From F23-D06 sp947165685 (GTDB taxonomy: Bacteria > Bacteroidota > Bacteroidia > Bacteroidales > WCHB1-69), in contig CAMVBK010000002.1 of assembly GCA_947165685.1 (NCBI GenBank), positions 62,001 through 126,000 of the forward strand: a DNA stretch of 64,000 nucleotides. Reading direction: 5' to 3'. The position numbers and the translations under genes were made by a program. This document shows, piece by piece, positions 60,277 to 64,000 of the stretch. The stretch's first letter is position 1; each line of letters begins with the position of its first letter. The notes beneath the pieces were generated by a model. It did no database searches. It was not told where the DNA came from and saw only the letters and a list, made by a program, of their open reading frames with translations.

Positions 60277-61902
60277 ATGAACAATGCCAATTATGTATTC
60301 AGAGAACCGCAGAACGAGCCGGTCTTCTCTTATGCGCCCGGCACGCCGGAAAGAGCACTGCTGCAACAAGAATTAGAGAGACAATACAACCAGGAGATCG
60401 AAATTCCGCTGATCATCGGCGGCAAGGAGGTCAGAACTGGCGATATGGGACAGGTTGTGATGCCCACCGAGCACAACCATGTGCTGGCCAAATACCACAA
60501 AGTGGGCAAGAAAGAGGTGCAGATGGCCATCGACGCGGCCATGGCCGCCAAGAAAGGCTGGGAGGAAATTCCGTGGATCCAGCGCGCCTCCGTCATGATG
60601 AAGGCCGCCGAGCTCCTCGCCACCAAGTACCGCTACATTTTGAACGCCTCCTGTATGTTGGGCCAGGGCAAGAGCCCCATGCAGGCTGAAATCGACTGTC
60701 CGTGCGAGGCCATCGACTTCCTGCGCTTCAACACCTACTTCGCCTCCCAGCTCTACAGCCAGCAGCCGATCTCCGACCACGCCACGCTGAACCGCAACGA
60801 ATACCGCGGCATGGAAGGCTTCGTGTATGCCATCACCCCGTTCAACTTCACCTCCATCGCGCTGAACCTGAACGTGGCCCCCGCCCTCATGGGCAACGTC
60901 ACCATTTGGAAGCCCTCCACCACCGCCATTCTCTCCAACTACTACCTGATGAAACTCCTCCAGGAGGCCGGTCTGCCCGACGGCGTCATCAACTTCCTGC
61001 CCGGCAGCGGCTCCGTCATCAGTGAGGTGGCTTTCAAGTCGCCGCACCTGGCCGGCATCCACTTCACCGGCAGCACCTCCACCTTCAAGAGCTTCTGGAA
61101 GCTCATCGGCGAGAACATCGACATCTACAACACCTACCCGAAGATTGTGGGTGAGACCGGCGGCAAGGACTTCATCTTCGCCCACAAGACCGCTCCCGCC
61201 CGCGAACTCGCCGTGGCCATCCTGCGCGGCGCCTTCGAGTACCAGGGACAGAAATGCTCCGCAGCGTCCCGCGCATACGTGCCGAAATCCCTCTGGGAAC
61301 CTACGCTGCAACATATCAAGGACATGATGAAGACCGTGAAGATGGGTGACGTCCGCGACTTCTCCAACTTCGTGAACGCTGTCATCGACGAGAAATCCTT
61401 CGACAACATCGCCGGCTACATCAACCGCGCCAAGGCTTCCAAGGACGCCGAAATCGTGGTGGGCGGCAACTACGACAAATCCGTCGGTTATTTCGTGGAA
61501 CCCACCATCATCCTGGCCAAGACCCCGGACTACGAGTCCATCCGCGAAGAGATCTTCGGACCGGTCATCACGGTGTATGTCTATGAGGACGACCAATACG
61601 AGGAGATGCTACACGTCTGCGACGAGACTTCGCCGTACGCCCTCACCGGCTCCATCATCGCCCGCGACCGCTATGCCATCATCCAAGCCGAGAACATCCT
61701 GCGCCACTCCGCCGGCAACTTCTACATCAACGACAAGCCGACCGGCGCGGTGGTGGGTTGCCAACCCTTCGGCGGCGCCCGCGCGTCCGGCACCAACGAC
61801 AAGGCCGGCAGCATGCTCAACCTCGTCCGCTGGATCAGCTCCCGCTGCATCAAGGAGACCTACGTCCCCGCCACGGACTACGGCTACCCGTTCCTCGGAT
61901 AA
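60277..61902 (+). CDS. pruA: L-glutamate gamma-semialdehyde (1-pyrroline-5-carboxylate) dehydrogenase
   Basis: Second step of proline catabolism, NAD-dependent oxidation to glutamate. The 541-residue product has the aldehyde dehydrogenase core: ITPFNFTSIALNLNVAPALM, FTGSTSTFKSFWK, VGETGGKDF (catalytic Glu), YQGQKCSAASRAYVP (catalytic Cys) and EEIFGPVITVYVYED. Length and the N-terminal EPQNEPVFSYAPGTPERALL match the standalone P5C dehydrogenase subfamily. No proline dehydrogenase is in this window. Confidence 0.95.
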   Translation: MNNANYVFREPQNEPVFSYAPGTPERALLQQELERQYNQEIEIPLIIGGKEVRTGDMGQVVMPTEHNHVLAKYHKVGKKEVQMAIDAAMAAKKGWEEIPWIQRASVMMKAAELLATKYRYILNASCMLGQGKSPMQAEIDCPCEAIDFLRFNTYFASQLYSQQPISDHATLNRNEYRGMEGFVYAITPFNFTSIALNLNVAPALMGNVTIWKPSTTAILSNYYLMKLLQEAGLPDGVINFLPGSGSVISEVAFKSPHLAGIHFTGSTSTFKSFWKLIGENIDIYNTYPKIVGETGGKDFIFAHKTAPARELAVAILRGAFEYQGQKCSAASRAYVPKSLWEPTLQHIKDMMKTVKMGDVRDFSNFVNAVIDEKSFDNIAGYINRAKASKDAEIVVGGNYDKSVGYFVEPTIILAKTPDYESIREEIFGPVITVYVYEDDQYEEMLHVCDETSPYALTGSIIARDRYAIIQAENILRHSAGNFYINDKPTGAVVGCQPFGGARASGTNDKAGSMLNLVRWISSRCIKETYVPATDYGYPFLG

Positions 61903-61923
61903 TCTATTGACAAACAATATTGT

Positions 61924-61958
61924 AAAGGCCGTTGCCAAAAGTGGTGACGGCCTTTTTT
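61924..61958 (+). terminator. Terminator after pruA
   Basis: AAAGGCCGT (61924-61932) and ACGGCCTTT (61947-61955) pair around fourteen bases and are followed by further T. It lies 22 bases past the pruA stop. Confidence 0.85.
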
Positions 61959-61998
61959 TGCGATGCAGCAGTGCACATGAAAAGATTTTAAAATCTAC

Positions 61999-63228
61999 CT
62001 ACTGCTCCACGAAAACCAGATAGTACCAGTCGGCAGGATCTCCTACTCCCACGCTGGGTGCATAAAGATAGACCGCCACCTTCTTGTGGGTTTTGCCGTA
62101 ATAGTATCGAAACTCTTCCTGCTTGGACAGAATTTGCCAAATCCGCTGAAGGAAAATCTCTTGTTCCGTATTGACTATGCAGTATTGACCATTATCGTTA
62201 ATAAACGCGATTCTGCCCTGACCGGGATAAGGCAACCCATTGTTTGTCTGATTTCCGGCTTTGAAAGATTCGGGAAAATCCAACATGCCGCACCCCATCC
62301 AGACAATGGAACCGGAAGCAAGCAGATTGTCGGTGTTTTGGTAGAACAGTTTGAACCATCCGAAATCAGCAGGTGCTTGATATTGCGCTATGAAGGGAAT
62401 CTCATTGCCTGAACTGACCGGATTCTGAACATTCAATGCGTAAGATCCCAAAGCCTGAAAAGTCAGATAGTCCACCTTTGAAATCAGGATGTTCTTGTGC
62501 ATATCCGCTTCCGAGAAAACACCCTCCGGGAAAAAGCCATCTGGAAAATCATTGGGCTGCCATCCTGCACGAGCATTGTAGATGCACAACTCCACCCAAT
62601 TCATGTATCCTGTAGAAACGAACATCTCGTAAACATTCGCATAGATGTCATTTCCACTGAAAGAGATGGAAACTTCAGCGGCAGGATCCACCATTTCCAC
62701 TGCGGCCATAAAAGATTCGTATGTACTGAAACTTTGACTGCTTCCGTTAACGCGCATCGAAAATGAGGCTCGCACCAGTTTTGGGAACGCGGATGAGTTA
62801 TGGAACTCTTGCATCCATTGCTTGAGAATCGGCAACATGACAGATAACTCCTCATCTTTAACATACAGTTCCCCTTGTTTGACAGCGGCATTTGTGGAAT
62901 AAATGGAGACGATTTTCGTAATATCTTCTTCCGTTTTAACGTATCTCTCGCCATTGTAAAGAAATCCGTTTTGGGAAAGCAGGTCCGCCACGTTCCCCGA
63001 TTGGCTTCCGATGCATGCTTTGAGCATCGTGAAATCGTTGGTGACCGGATCGTTCACTTCAGGCGTGTAATCAATCGGCGGAATTTCCACTGGAACAGGA
63101 ATCGGATCTTCCAGATTGGAATTCACGGGATCTGGATTCACGGGATCTGGACTACAGGCCGCAAAAAACAGCGCAACGAGGCATCCTGCGACTATCTTCC
63201 ATTTTGGGGAAAAGGGTTTCTTATCCAT
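61999..63228 (-). CDS. Putative lipoprotein, unknown function
   Basis: A 409-residue lipoprotein; the start at 63228 gives MDKKPFSPKWKIVAGCLVAL and lipobox LFFAAC. A short Asn-Pro-Asp-Pro-Val spacer follows the Cys, like the repeated spacers of other exported proteins in this window. The mature part has no domain I recognise; it contains a region like FNSxGNxxAxV (ISFSGNDIYANVYEM) and ends in YYLVFVEQ. The promoter -7 element is TATCTTTGC (63284-63276), inside the longer frame, fixing the start. It is probably surface or periplasmic. Confidence 0.75.
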   Translation of the reverse strand: MDKKPFSPKWKIVAGCLVALFFAACSPDPVNPDPVNSNLEDPIPVPVEIPPIDYTPEVNDPVTNDFTMLKACIGSQSGNVADLLSQNGFLYNGERYVKTEEDITKIVSIYSTNAAVKQGELYVKDEELSVMLPILKQWMQEFHNSSAFPKLVRASFSMRVNGSSQSFSTYESFMAAVEMVDPAAEVSISFSGNDIYANVYEMFVSTGYMNWVELCIYNARAGWQPNDFPDGFFPEGVFSEADMHKNILISKVDYLTFQALGSYALNVQNPVSSGNEIPFIAQYQAPADFGWFKLFYQNTDNLLASGSIVWMGCGMLDFPESFKAGNQTNNGLPYPGQGRIAFINDNGQYCIVNTEQEIFLQRIWQILSKQEEFRYYYGKTHKKVAVYLYAPSVGVGDPADWYYLVFVEQ

Positions 63229-63275
63229 ATTTACATTAGTTTTTAGGGGTGAGAAAATCTGATTATCTATCGCTT

Positions 63276-63355
63276 GCAAAGATAATTTTTTTATTAAAAC
63301 ACGGGAAATCGAAAAAACTTTGAGGAGTCACCTCAACAAAAAATGTATCTTTGCC
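63276..63355. promoter_or_regulatory. Divergent promoters of the lipoprotein and the YD-repeat-like gene
   Basis: Minus-strand TATCTTTGC (63284-63276) and plus-strand TATCTTTGC (63347-63355) face away from each other. The latter is 22 bases before the ATG at 63378. Confidence 0.6.
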
Positions 63356-63377
63356 ACAACTTTAAAACCCCATAGCA

Positions 63378-64000
63378 ATGAAAAGTCTCAAAATCGTCAA
63401 AAAAGAATACCAGCGGGTCGGTTATGACGCGCAAGACATTGAACCTGTGGAATATACGGAAGGATACGCCGAATATGACGACCACGGGCAAATCACTAAG
63501 GAAGAGCGTTACGAACCCGACGGGACCCTCAACACACTTACCGTCAACACGTACGACGAAAATCAGCACCTGCTGCAGACCGAGCAATACGACCAAGACC
63601 ATATCCTGTTGCAAAAAACAGTGAACAAATACGATGAAAACCAACGGCTTGTGTCACAAAGCAACTACTACGGCGACGCCTCCGACGAGTATGTCACCAA
63701 ATTCCACTACGACGAAGCCGGCAATGTGGTGAAGCAGGAGGTCTATGTGAACGACAAATTCGACTACGTGGAGAAAACCAGCACCTACACGGACGGACGG
63801 CCCGACACGGTGACGGAGAACGACGACTACGGAAATCCGATGTACATTCACCACTACGAATACGACGAGAAGGGGCAGGTGACCGTCTATGTCCGCGACG
63901 AGGTGCAGAACAAGGACCGCCGCACTTACGAATTCACCTATAACGATCACGGCGACCGCGTGAAGGATCTCATCTACGATTACGACATGAAGCTGATTGC
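63378..64000 (+). CDS. YD-repeat-like protein, cut by the window end
   Basis: An open frame of 207 codons without stop reaches the window edge. It is highly charged and rich in Tyr-Asp pairs, with a loose period of about 20-25 residues: YAEYDDHGQITKEERYEPDG, YDENQHLLQTEQYDQD, YDEAGNVVKQEVYVND, YEYDEKGQVTVYVRDE. It has no signal peptide. The pattern resembles the YD repeats of RHS-type proteins, but the spacing and length are too short to claim RHS. It starts 22 bases after a clear promoter element. Confidence 0.65.
   Translation, partial: MKSLKIVKKEYQRVGYDAQDIEPVEYTEGYAEYDDHGQITKEERYEPDGTLNTLTVNTYDENQHLLQTEQYDQDHILLQKTVNKYDENQRLVSQSNYYGDASDEYVTKFHYDEAGNVVKQEVYVNDKFDYVEKTSTYTDGRPDTVTENDDYGNPMYIHHYEYDEKGQVTVYVRDEVQNKDRRTYEFTYNDHGDRVKDLIYDYDMKLI

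Overview
The window reads as a chromosomal segment of a Bacteroidota (probably Bacteroidales) bacterium. Three lines of evidence support this. The core genes include sprA/sov, the outer-membrane translocon of the type IX secretion system (T9SS), next to ruvA. Four large exported proteins end in T9SS sorting domains. Nearly every transcription start carries the Bacteroidota promoter pattern TTG/TTTG, about 20 bases, TAnnTTTG. Most genes lack an obvious Shine-Dalgarno sequence, and short tandem repeats sit between genes. I see no phage, insertion sequence, CRISPR array or rRNA.

Layout. 1-844: start of pnp and rpsO on the minus strand. 1119-5100: a compact ribosomal-peptide natural product operon with a promoter, a hairpin-rich leader, an 84-residue GG-leader precursor with eight cysteines, a radical SAM/SPASM maturase, and a membrane protein joining an RDD domain to an EreA/ChaN/Tiki-like hydrolase domain. 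5143-6308: a two-cysteine DsrC protein and a NarI-like membrane cytochrome b. 6443-10938: a lipoprotein, a beta-CASP nuclease, rfbD, tRNA-Thr, tuf and tRNA-Trp. 11130-15431: WbpE-like and WbpD-like sugar genes fused into one transcription unit with a T9SS type B cargo gene. 15510-19052: a DUF937 protein, another type B cargo protein and a sodium/solute symporter. 19545-29534: sprA, ruvA and comEC on the minus strand. 29677-37833: housekeeping genes (rnz, rimM, rpsP, a WbpB-like dehydrogenase, mntP, folD, an M64 peptidase, rseC). 37993-39058: two apparently damaged or phase-variable genes. 39204-51963: radA, three tandem PepSY-like proteins and a 3,220-residue adhesin-like T9SS type A protein. 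52231-56146: glutamine synthetase and a third type B cargo protein. 56297-59463: a metal exporter and a three-gene module (DRTGG protein, RsbW-like ATPase, H-cluster-like iron-sulfur protein). 59632-64000: a small membrane protein, pruA, a lipoprotein and a truncated YD-repeat-like protein.

How the genes fit together. SprA would export the four sorting-domain proteins. The WbpB/D/E-like enzymes, on two separate loci, make a diacetamido-uronic acid of the kind reported to be needed for anionic LPS, which anchors T9SS cargo in Porphyromonas gingivalis. The most novel-looking unit is the natural product operon at 1119-5100. It has a maturase and a membrane-anchored hydrolase but no C39 peptidase/ABC exporter beside it. 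The DsrC/NarI-like pair and the H-cluster-like module are two further redox systems of uncertain function.
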